A stretch of DNA of 64,000 bases from Oleiagrimonas sp963817755 (GTDB lineage: Bacteria; Pseudomonadota; Gammaproteobacteria; Xanthomonadales; Rhodanobacteraceae), in contig CAWFPB010000003.1 in NCBI GenBank assembly GCA_963817755.1, positions 682,001 to 746,000 of the forward strand, read 5' to 3'. Shown piece after piece: positions 10,792-18,936 of the stretch. The notes beneath the pieces were generated by a model. That model did not search any database and had not been told where the DNA came from. It was given only the letters and a program-made list of their open reading frames with translations. How positions within the stretch are numbered: position 1 is the stretch's first letter; every line of letters begins with the position of its first letter. A program made the translations under genes and the position numbers.

Positions 10792-13700
10792 TCAGTTGTG
10801 GCGTTCTTGCTGTCCATGCAGGGCTCGCTCTGCGCGGACTCGGGCCAGCAGCTCGCCTGGGTCCAGCAGGTCGGTTTGACCGGCAAGCCAGCGTTGATGG
10901 CTCGTCATGGCCCGGCGTAACAACGGAGGTGTGTTCTGGGCTGTGGCGATATCGACGGCCTGCTTCAGATCGGCTTCGATTTGTTCGGGACGACCGGTGC
11001 CAAGCTGTGCCATACAGGCGGCACGAAGACGAAAAATCTCCGAAGCGAAGAAATCGCACTGCATGTCCTGAAGATGCACAACGGCCTGTTCCAGTGTCTT
11101 CAGCGCCGAAGGGTAATCACCCAGTGCGATATGCATTTCGACCATGATCCCGAGCAGTATTCTCCGCCCCCCGGTCTTCTCGTAGCGCTGGTCGAGCTGC
11201 TCCAGGGGCGGGAGCAACTCCTGCCAGTTCTGTTGAATGGCGGGATCGTGGGCAGCGGCCCAACCCTGCATCAATAGGCCCAGGTCACGCCAAAGAGGAT
11301 ACTCCCGGTTGTGCGTTGAATGTGTCAGGAGTTCTCGTGCGGCCTTGTCGGTGGCCGTTACATCGCCGAGACAGCGCAACAGGTTGCAGCCAAAGGACAA
11401 CGTGTAGCACACGAGACGCTTCTGCTGCAGTTTTTGTGCTTCTGCCAGGCTGGCTTCGAATACGGCGATGGCGTCTTCAGGTCGGTCGATGAACCAGAGC
11501 GCCCAGGCAAGGATCGCCCGGGCTGAGCCTCCCGGGCGATCGACCATGGATCCTCGGTCCTTCCCGTCGTCGGGCGGGCCGTCAGACGCGGCGTATTGCA
11601 GGTGTTCGACGGTGGCATCGAAGGCTCCGCACCAGAAGGACGACACGCCGAGTGCAAAATGTGCGGCAACCCTCTGTTGCTCGTCCTGAGCCAGATGAAG
11701 CAGGCGCTGAGCGGCTCGCAAGCTTTTTTCGGGAGCGGCCGGGCTGCTGCTTTCCAGCAGCCAGATGCCGTTCAGCGCCCTGAATTGTGCATGCTTCTCA
11801 TGTCGCTGCTCGGCAAGGGAAAGCACTTTGTCCAGCAGGTCCCGGGCCCGTGACGAGCCATATCCCTCCACCGCGATGATGCTTTCGCTGTAGTCCAGCG
11901 TCAGGTCGATCAGCAGGCCCATCGGAGGTGGGTGGTTGCCTGCAAGATGGTAGGCGCGCTCGAAGTGCGCGCGCGCGTCCATGTCGGCTTGATGTCGCAT
12001 GGCCTGTTGACCCGCATGGAGCCACCAGCGGATAGCGGTTTGCGGGTCACCAGCCTGTTCGAAATGATGAGCGATCAGCTCCGGCGTATCGTCGCGGGAG
12101 CGTTGATGGTGAATCAGGGATTCGGCGATCTTTTTATGCAGGTTCCGCCGGCGCCGGGCCGGAAGCATCTGGTAGGCCGTTTCCCGAATCATGTCGTGGC
12201 GAAAATGGTAAACGCCATCACTGAATCGAAGAAGGTTGTGCTGACACAGCAGCGCCAGCGCTTCTTTCAACGGATGCTTCGAGGGCCCGACAAGCCCTGC
12301 CAGGATCTCTTGCCGAAATTGCTGTCCGAGGGCCGAGGCCGTCAGCAATACCGGCTTGCAATGAGCCAGTTCGTCGATCTCCGCCTGGAAGACCAGCACC
12401 AGACTGGCGGGCAGGTCAGTGTCTGAACCGGTTGCCGGGGCGGTGACGGATTTGTTCTTCCGGTAGTGGTACAACTCTTCGACAAACAGGGGAATGCCTG
12501 CGCTTCGATCAGCCAGTTGCCGCCGGTCCCGACTGGAAAACACGGCGCCCTCGTCCAGTTCCGCCAGCATGTGCTCGGTGGCTGACAAAGGCAGAGGCTC
12601 GAGTTGGATGTGATGATCGGGCGTCGGCAGGTTCAGGCCCTGATGGCCAATGCGCTGGGTCAAAATCAGCATGAAGGGGAGTGTGGCCCCACCGATGCTA
12701 GTCAGGAGATCTCGCAATAGGCCGAGAGTGGTTTTGTCGAACCAGTGCACGTCCTCGAAAAGGCACACCATGGGTTGCCTTCTCGCGGCCGACTGGGTGC
12801 TATGAATAATCAGCTGCAAGAGTGCCCGTACCTGCTTGCGCGGTTTGGTTTGCGACAGGTCAGAACCATGCAGGATGTCCATCAGGATCTCGCGCTGGTG
12901 CGCGTCAGCCTGAGGCAAGCGTTGATCCAGCCATTGTTGCAGACGCTCGGTCCTCAGGCCTGGCTCGTCAACATCGCTGATACCCGCCTGTTGTTCGATC
13001 AGCCTCTTGATCGGCGCCAGTGGGGAGCTTTGAAATTCCGGCAACCCGTGCAGCTTGCGAGTGGACGCGCCGTCGAGTTGCACCATCTCCATGAAGGCAT
13101 CACTCAGCCGGGTCTTGCCAATCCCCGCCGGGCCTTCGATCAGGACCACTTTGCTACAGCCTTGCCGTGCCTCCCTCCAGATGGATGACAACTCCAGCAA
13201 CTGCTCATCGCGGCCAGCCAGGCTCAGTACCGGAGGAGGGGAGGCAAGCGGGAGCATTGCGGAAGACATCACGCGCCAGGTATGAATCGCCCGACCCGCC
13301 CCGGCGGGCTCATGGGCACCCTGCGACTCGAAGGATAGTTCTCGCCGAGTGGCCAGATAGGTGGCCTTATCGACGGTAATGTCGCCCGACTCACCCATCA
13401 GGCGCAGACGCATGGCGAGTTCGGAGGTTTGCCCGAACACATCGGGCACCCCCTGTTCCGTGTCGACCAGGAGCGAACCCGAGTGAATCCCGATACGGAT
13501 CTGTATGGCCTCTGGCAAACGGGTCCGAATTTTCAGCGCAGCCCGTATGGCCAGCAGCGGCGCATGCTCCAGCGCCCTGGGAAAGCCGAAGTAGGCAAAC
13601 AGGCCCGCGCCCTGCTGCTCGCTCACAAAACCGCGATGCTCCCGCACGATATCGGCCGTATCGCGACGCAACTCGATCAGCGTCTCCAGGACCTGTTCTT

Positions 13701-14595
13701 CGTCCGCGTCTTCCAGCGTCCTGGTTTGAAATTCGCAATAAAGGCAGCTGAGCAGGCGTCGTTCGCGGTAGGCACTGGAGGTCGTGGCCGGCAGGGGGTC
13801 ATCCCGATGTCGAGTGCTGTCCGGGTGCGCCGATTGAATGTCCGTGAATAAAGCCCTGGCTTCAAGGCTGGGTTCCGTATCCAGATGGGTTTTGAGGTTG
13901 GCTTTCAGGCGTTCGTATTGTTGGACGGCCGCCCTTGTCTGCCCAGACTGCGACAACAGCCTGATCAGTTGTAGATGAGCACCTTCCCGGGAGGGTTCAA
14001 TGTCGACCAGGCGCTGCGCGTGCATCAACGCCTGTACCTGATCACCCTGTTCCAGGGCCAGGTCGCGCAGCTGTTCCACCAAGCGGACGGCATGCATCAG
14101 AAAGCTTTGTCGATGAACCTCGAGCCAGGCATAAAAGCCGGGACTCTGCGCCTCGTCGCCGCCAAGGTCCAGCATCGGGCCGCGGTACAGTCGGGACATG
14201 CACTGCTCGGGCGACGAGGGCAGGGTGGTGACCGGTATCCTACAGGCTTGGCCGAATGCAATGGCGTCGACGTACAGGTCCTGGTTGGGGTACAGGCCGA
14301 CAGCGGCGCGGGTGACCCTGAGCGCATCGTTTTGCGCCTGCCTGAACAGGCTGTTGAGGTCGGAAATGATCTGGCGCAGGTTGGTTCGACCCGCTGCGGA
14401 ATCGAGATGAGGCCAGAGCAGGTCCGACAGCATGGAGCGGCTATGCATCCGCTCACGCTCAACGACAAGGAACGCAAGAAGCGCCAGGCTGCGGCTGTAG
14501 CGCAGCCCACGTGTAACGACTTCTCCATTCAGGGATATGCTGGGAGTTCCCAACACGTGGATGGAAAGGGTCGGTGTCTCTTTGCCAAGGCTCAT
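10792..14595 (-). CDS. BTAD winged-helix / degenerate cyclase / AAA ATPase / TPR transcriptional regulator
   Basis: This is a 1267-residue multidomain regulator. Residues 1-100 resemble an OmpR-type winged helix, and about 110-255 a bacterial transcriptional activation domain (BTAD) built of TPR-like repeats. Residues about 280-430 form a class III nucleotidyl-cyclase fold (AYFGFP, IRIGIHSG). From about 465 there is a STAND/AAA ATPase with Walker A GPAGIGKTR near residue 490 and Walker B-like CLFEDVHWFD, followed by TPR-rich helices to the end. The cyclase looks inactive: the first metal aspartate is glutamate (LYCEF) and the second is alanine (GAGLFAYFG where GDG is usual). It probably senses a signal through the ATPase/TPR part and binds DNA through its N-terminus. 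It is a single-gene unit; target genes are unknown, but the neighbouring secretion locus is a natural suspect. Confidence 0.85.
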   Translation of the reverse strand: MSLGKETPTLSIHVLGTPSISLNGEVVTRGLRYSRSLALLAFLVVERERMHSRSMLSDLLWPHLDSAAGRTNLRQIISDLNSLFRQAQNDALRVTRAAVGLYPNQDLYVDAIAFGQACRIPVTTLPSSPEQCMSRLYRGPMLDLGGDEAQSPGFYAWLEVHRQSFLMHAVRLVEQLRDLALEQGDQVQALMHAQRLVDIEPSREGAHLQLIRLLSQSGQTRAAVQQYERLKANLKTHLDTEPSLEARALFTDIQSAHPDSTRHRDDPLPATTSSAYRERRLLSCLYCEFQTRTLEDADEEQVLETLIELRRDTADIVREHRGFVSEQQGAGLFAYFGFPRALEHAPLLAIRAALKIRTRLPEAIQIRIGIHSGSLLVDTEQGVPDVFGQTSELAMRLRLMGESGDITVDKATYLATRRELSFESQGAHEPAGAGRAIHTWRVMSSAMLPLASPPPVLSLAGRDEQLLELSSIWREARQGCSKVVLIEGPAGIGKTRLSDAFMEMVQLDGASTRKLHGLPEFQSSPLAPIKRLIEQQAGISDVDEPGLRTERLQQWLDQRLPQADAHQREILMDILHGSDLSQTKPRKQVRALLQLIIHSTQSAARRQPMVCLFEDVHWFDKTTLGLLRDLLTSIGGATLPFMLILTQRIGHQGLNLPTPDHHIQLEPLPLSATEHMLAELDEGAVFSSRDRRQLADRSAGIPLFVEELYHYRKNKSVTAPATGSDTDLPASLVLVFQAEIDELAHCKPVLLTASALGQQFRQEILAGLVGPSKHPLKEALALLCQHNLLRFSDGVYHFRHDMIRETAYQMLPARRRRNLHKKIAESLIHHQRSRDDTPELIAHHFEQAGDPQTAIRWWLHAGQQAMRHQADMDARAHFERAYHLAGNHPPPMGLLIDLTLDYSESIIAVEGYGSSRARDLLDKVLSLAEQRHEKHAQFRALNGIWLLESSSPAAPEKSLRAAQRLLHLAQDEQQRVAAHFALGVSSFWCGAFDATVEHLQYAASDGPPDDGKDRGSMVDRPGGSARAILAWALWFIDRPEDAIAVFEASLAEAQKLQQKRLVCYTLSFGCNLLRCLGDVTATDKAARELLTHSTHNREYPLWRDLGLLMQGWAAAHDPAIQQNWQELLPPLEQLDQRYEKTGGRRILLGIMVEMHIALGDYPSALKTLEQAVVHLQDMQCDFFASEIFRLRAACMAQLGTGRPEQIEADLKQAVDIATAQNTPPLLRRAMTSHQRWLAGQTDLLDPGELLARVRAERALHGQQERHN

Positions 14596-14989
14596 CGGGG
14601 AAGGGTCAGACCTTCCGAATCGGAGGCATTGACAACGAGGCGGCTACCTGCGCCCGACGAATCCTCATGATCATATGAATCATCACCGAGTGAGTGGCGT
14701 GGTAGAGGGGTGTAGGCACGAACCGTAGTTAATCAAATATCGCCAAAGACTGCTAGCTGATTCACGAAATCTGGTTCGTTGCGCCCAGCGCAAGGACGGC
14801 GGGGCGCTGCAGGAAAATGCCCTCCATATTCTCCTCCGTTCGTGCGGATAACTCCAAGAACACCTATCAAGGGCGGAAGGGGAGGTAATTGGGACAAGCG
14901 ATCGCTGATAGAGGAGGGGGGCTGCAACTCAGCGAACGCGTTTTGTCGAGCAATATGGCGAACGGGTCCGCACGCTTGCGATCGGTTCT
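14596..14989. other. Gene-free spacer ahead of efflux-operon debris
   Basis: The part nearest 14596 must carry the promoter of the minus-strand regulator. The remainder has no reading frame with recognisable domains. Toward 14990 the plus strand begins to resemble scrambled N-terminal adaptor-protein coding sequence, so part of this gap is probably eroded efflux-gene DNA. Confidence 0.4.
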
Positions 14990-15072
14990 CCGAGGCAAAG
15001 TCAGCTTCACCGAAGAACTGATGGCCTGTCGCGGCGAACTGACACACCGCGGCACAAAGTGCGCGGGCCACA

Positions 15073-15867
15073 TTGAATGCCACCACCGCGGCACTGGCTG
15101 CGGCACGCCTGAATCTGGACTGCACCAAAGTACATTCGCCCATCGATGGCTGTGTCAGCAACATCCGTATCACACCGGGGAACCTGGTCGACACCAGCGA
15201 TGTACTGACCCGCGTGGTGACCGTGAATCCGGTCTACGTCTATTTCGACGTGGACGAGCAGACCTGGCTTAGGCTCGACGATCTGCGTTCCGCCGCCGCG
15301 CGGGCGGGTCACAAGGCATCGATCGGCGTGACGATGGGGCTGGCCGACGAGAAGGGATACCCGCACCACGGGCGTATCGACTTCATCGACAACCAGCTGA
15401 AAACCAGCACGGGCACGATGCGTCTGCGCGCCGTGTTCGACAACCGCGATGGTATCTACACCCCCGGGCTGTACGCCCACGTGAAGCTGCGCAGCGGTCC
15501 GGCGCATCCGCGTGTACTCGTCGACGACCGCGCCATCGGCACGGACCTGAGCAACCAGTTCGTCTACGTGCTCGACAAGCACGACAGGATTTCCTACCGC
15601 AAGGTCCGCACAGGCCCGCTTTACCACGGCCTGCGCGTGATCGAGTCCGGCCTGTGCAGCGACTCGATCGTGGTCGTCAATGGACTTCAGCACGTGCATC
15701 CCGGTGTCCAGGTCAAGCCGCAACGCGTGGCGATGGACTATCGCCTCGATGCGCAGGACAAGGCGCTGGTCGAGGCCGGCAAACCCGCATCGCTGAAAAA
15801 CGTGACACCCAATGACGCGACGACGTCCGTGCTGGCTGCTGCAGCCGGTCACGGAGCTGCGCGGTAG
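15073..15867 (+). pseudogene. RND efflux periplasmic adaptor, N-terminally truncated remnant
   Basis: This is the C-terminal two-thirds of a membrane-fusion (periplasmic adaptor) protein of the MexE/AcrA type, which bridges an inner-membrane RND pump and an outer-membrane channel. Visible parts are the end of the hairpin and second lipoyl half (ALAAARLNLDCTKVHSPIDG, GNLVDT), the beta-barrel (VNPVYVYFDVDE) and the membrane-proximal domain (VVVNGLQHVHPGVQV). The signal peptide and first lipoyl half are missing. The frame is open only from a TGA at 15040, with a TTG at 15073 as the first possible start. Upstream bases 14990-15070 read as adaptor-like sequence in another frame. It is followed after 12 bases by the pump remnant. 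Together they look like a decayed efflux operon. Confidence 0.75.
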
Positions 15868-15879
15868 TGACCCGACATC

Positions 15880-16701
15880 ATGAAGAATCTAGCCCAGTAT
15901 GGCGCCAACCCCAAGGTCATCGCCGAGACGGTCGCCACACCGCTGGAGGAGCAGATCAACGGCGTGCAGGACATGCTCTACAGCTCGTCGCAGTCGACCA
16001 GCGACGGCGCGTTGACGCTGACCGTGACCTTTGCACTCGGCACCAACCTGGACAAGGCCCAGGTCCAGGTTCAGAACCGCGTGGCACAGGCGCTGCCGAA
16101 GCTCCCCGAGGAAGTGCAGCGGCTGGGCGTAACCACGCAGAAGAGCTCGCCCGACCTGACCATGGTCGTGCACCTGACGTCGCCCAACAAACGCTACAAC
16201 ATGCTGTACCTGTCGAACTACGCGCGTCTGCACGTGAAGGACGTGCTGGACCGCCTGCAGGGCGTGGGCGACGTGCAGATCTTCGGCGCCGGCCAGTACA
16301 GCATGCGCGTGTGGCTGGACCCGCAGAAGATGGCGCAGCGCGGCCTGACCACGGGCGACGTGGTCAAGGCGATCCGCGAGCAGAACGTGCAGGTCGCCGC
16401 GGGTGCGCTGAACGCGACGCCGGGGCCGACGCATTCGGCGTTCCAGCTCAACATCAAAACGCGTGGCCGTCTGGTGAGCGCGAAGGATTTCCGCAACATC
16501 ATCCTACGCACCGGTGCCCACGGAGGCGTGATCCATCTTGGCGACGTGGCGCGGGTGAAGCTCGGTTCGGACAACTACGCGCTGCGCAGCCTGCTGAACA
16601 ACAAGCCGGCCGTGGCGCTGCCGATCTTCGCTCGGCCGGGTTCCAACGCCATCCAGATCTTGGATTACGCGCAGCGAAGTAAAGTGGAAAAGGCGGTCTG
16701 A
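15880..16701 (+). pseudogene. RND efflux pump inner-membrane subunit, truncated at both ends
   Basis: This 273-codon fragment of an AcrB/MexF-type proton-driven pump covers the first porter domain (YGANPKVIAETVATPLEEQI, then VQVQNRVAQALPKLPEEVQ and VGDVQIFGAGQYSMRVWLDP). Family members are about 1050 residues. Here the first transmembrane helix and roughly 50 leading residues are absent, an ATG sits almost directly before the porter domain, and the frame stops where the second half of the porter region and all later helices should begin. With no membrane segments it cannot be a pump. It sits 12 bases after the adaptor remnant in the usual operon order. Confidence 0.8.
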
Positions 16702-16883
16702 TGACCCTTAGCTCAAGAAGCAAATTGGGAATTCTGATCGCATCGTGCTTGCGACACGGACATGCCGCGGCAATGTGGCCCGAATTGCTTCGGAGGGCTA
16801 TTGCCTGCAAGCCACGTGAAACCTTCGTTTCCCGATCCCCGGGAACGTCGCGCATTGCCGGGACCCTCCGCTTCTTAATTGCG

Positions 16884-16899
16884 CATAATGTATATTATG
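16884..16899. promoter_or_regulatory. AT-rich dyad, possible orphan operator
   Basis: A perfect inverted repeat CATAAT-GTAT-ATTATG stands in a 40-base AT-rich patch inside otherwise GC-rich DNA. It lies 180 bases downstream of the pump remnant and in the gap before the 3' end of the next, convergent gene, so it serves no obvious promoter now. It may be the operator of a lost regulator or efflux gene. The rest of 16702-16959 shows nothing recognisable. Confidence 0.3.
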
Positions 16900-16959
16900 T
16901 AAAATTCTAGAATCCTGGACCAGTGCTTCCTTGTATAGGACAGCGCGCCCTGCCCAGGC

Positions 16960-17451
16960 TCAGCGTTCCGTGTGTCCGTGCGGATCGGGTGCCTGCTCCG
17001 GCCATTCGCACGTATCGAATCCGGCGTGTTGCATGAGTTCGCGCAGCACGACCAGTGCAAGCGCCACGTCCTCGACACGGCATGCGTGACGCCAGGCGGT
17101 CACCGAACCCATCGCGTAGTCGGCCAGGTCGTTGAACAGATGCTCCATGGTGGCGACCGGAACATCGGTGGCCACGCTGTCCGGAAGCAAGGCGAAAATC
17201 GCGTTCATGCGCGCGCCCAGGACCTGCAGCCGCGACTGAGCAGGCAAGCGACCCAGGATGGGCATGATCCGGTCCTCGATCCGTGCGATGGCCTGCTCGA
17301 GGTGCGAGCCGTCGAGCCGACCGGCATCCAGGACCTGTCGTACATCGCCCAGCGGACAGGCCAATTCCTCGATGGGAGCCGTTCCGGAGGCCACCGTGAG
17401 AAGCAGTTGGTCGTCGCGGATGCGGCATCGCACATACGAGCCGTGGTTCAT
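16960..17451 (-). CDS. Hypothetical protein, 163 residues
   Basis: I do not recognise a family. The frame is open from an ATG at 17451 (MNHGSYVRCRIRDD) and has ordinary composition, rich in leucine and alanine helices (LEQAIARIEDRIMPILGRLP, VALALVVLRELMQHAGFDT). No signal peptide or membrane segment is seen, so it is probably soluble and cytoplasmic. The frame could extend upstream to 17559, but that part is arginine/serine-rich and looks like read-through, so the internal ATG was preferred. It is divergent from the dioxygenase gene at 17631 and shares a 179-base promoter gap with it. Confidence 0.55.
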   Translation of the reverse strand: MNHGSYVRCRIRDDQLLLTVASGTAPIEELACPLGDVRQVLDAGRLDGSHLEQAIARIEDRIMPILGRLPAQSRLQVLGARMNAIFALLPDSVATDVPVATMEHLFNDLADYAMGSVTAWRHACRVEDVALALVVLRELMQHAGFDTCEWPEQAPDPHGHTER

Positions 17452-17630
17452 GATCGCATGGTCCACCGTGCATGCCTCGCGCTGTCTCGTCGATGCGGTC
17501 CGTGATGTTGCACTGGAAGGCGCGGACCGGGCCGCCGCCATCCGCATGCATCCTTGCATGGTACCCGCACTTCACGCATCCCTGCGCCAACGCTGCTACT
17601 GTCCGATGCACCCACATCCGAAAGGCCACC

Positions 17631-18407
17631 ATGCGACTGCCTGCCTTCTTCCTGGGTCATGGCAACCCGATGAATGCGCTGGATGACAACGCCTGGACGC
17701 GCAGCTGGGCCGGGATCGGCCGGGAACGGCCCGCGCCAGGCGCGGTGATTGCCGTGTCGGCCCATTGGTACGAACCCGGCCTGGCCGTCACCGCCATGCC
17801 CGTGCCCCGCACCATCCATGACTTCGGCGGCTTCCCCGAGGCCCTGTTCGAGGTGCAGTACCCGGCGCCGGGCGATCCGGAACTGGCACGGCGTGTCATC
17901 GAACAACTCCAACCGCTCCACGTCCAGGCCGACACGTCCTGGGGCCTGGACCACGGCACCTGGTCGCTGCTGTGCCACATCTATCCCGATGCCGACGTGC
18001 CGGTCCTGCAGCTGCGCATCGACCGGACCCGACCGCCCTCCTTCCACTACGAAATCGGACGACGCCTGCGAGGCCTGCGCGACGAAGGCATCTTGCTGAT
18101 TGGCAGCGGCAACGTGGTGCACAACCTGCGCCGCTATGCCTGGGGATCGTCCGGCACGGTCGAGGGCTTCGACTGGGCACGGCGGTTCGACGCGCTGGTA
18201 CGCGAGCGAATCGAGCGACGCGACCATGCCGCCCTGGTCGATTACGCAAGGCTGGGATCGGATGCGGCCCTTTCGGTGCCCACCCCGGAACACTACCTGC
18301 CGCTGCTCTACATGCTGGGCGCCAGCCACGAGGACGACGCCATCACCTTCCCGACCGGGGGCATGGACGGCGGTTCGATCTCCATGCTGAGCGCCCGATT
18401 CGGGTGA
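17631..18407 (+). CDS. ygiD: 4,5-DOPA extradiol dioxygenase-like protein (LigB/YgiD family)
   Basis: This 258-residue class III extradiol ring-cleavage dioxygenase is a cytoplasmic metalloenzyme whose relatives open DOPA or related catechols. The signature histidines are present: GHGNP (His10), SAHWYEPG, GNVVHNLRRYAWG, and PEHYLPLLY near the C-terminus. Length matches YgiD (about 260-270). The ATG at 17631 was chosen over longer in-frame starts because the family begins with the MRLPAFFLGHG-type strand. It stands alone, divergent from a hypothetical gene and convergent with the small membrane-protein gene, whose 3' end overlaps it by about 65 bases. The physiological substrate is not shown by the sequence. 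Confidence 0.88.
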   Translation: MRLPAFFLGHGNPMNALDDNAWTRSWAGIGRERPAPGAVIAVSAHWYEPGLAVTAMPVPRTIHDFGGFPEALFEVQYPAPGDPELARRVIEQLQPLHVQADTSWGLDHGTWSLLCHIYPDADVPVLQLRIDRTRPPSFHYEIGRRLRGLRDEGILLIGSGNVVHNLRRYAWGSSGTVEGFDWARRFDALVRERIERRDHAALVDYARLGSDAALSVPTPEHYLPLLYMLGASHEDDAITFPTGGMDGGSISMLSARFG

Positions 18408-18737
18408 ACGTCGCACCGCCATGCTTGCGCAGCGGAATGTCCGCCTGGCGTCCGTGGCAGCGAACGATGCGCCCATTGACCAGCAGCTGTTCGGCAAACG
18501 CCGGACGCACCGTGACCACCGTGCCGGATACGCATTGCTGGTCGGCGGCCAGCATCCGGGCGTGCCGGCCCTGCATTTGCTGCTGCCGTTGCCGGGCCTG
18601 GCATCCTGCACCATCTGCTGCATGGCCGCGCTGGCGGCACGCTGGTACAGCACATCGCGAATCGCCGCGGGAATGACCAGCAGCGTGGAAAATGCCAGCA
18701 GGGCGTAGAACACGCCCCAGAAAACGCCCTTGTTCAT
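18343..18737 (-). pseudogene. Small membrane-anchored hypothetical protein, frameshifted
   Basis: An ATG at 18737 opens a hydrophobic N-terminal helix (MNKGVFWGVFYALLAFSTLL, then VIPAAIRDVL) followed by a polar region (YQRAASAAMQQMVQDARPGN). Near 18590 the plausible frame jumps: continuing sequence with protein-like composition (GRHARMLAADQQ, VVTVRPAFAEQLLVNGRIVR) lies in a neighbouring frame that ends at 18343. The natural product would be about 130 residues with one membrane anchor. No family is recognised. Either a one-base lesion or an assembly error explains the break. The 3' end overlaps the convergent dioxygenase gene. Confidence 0.4.
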
Positions 18738-18936
18738 GGCTCGTGGTATCCATACCGGGCTCGACGCCCGTGCCGGATGCCACGCATAGCAAGCCGGGAC
18801 AACGCCGGACGACATGCCGTCGCCGTCACGAATGTACGTCCCCGGCATGGGTAAGCCTTGCCCGAGGTATTAAGCTAGGGACTTTAGCCCCATGGTGACG
18901 AGCCGGATGCCTCCGGTTCCAAGGAAACGCCTGCGC

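Noticed and set aside
10496..11059. Minus-strand open frame in the gap before and into the regulator gene
   Set aside because: It overlaps the regulator in another frame, is rich in Arg/Ser/Pro and has no recognisable domain.
16701..16910. 69-codon plus-strand frame after the pump fragment
   Set aside because: No ribosome site, no homology recognised, and it runs into the AT-rich dyad.
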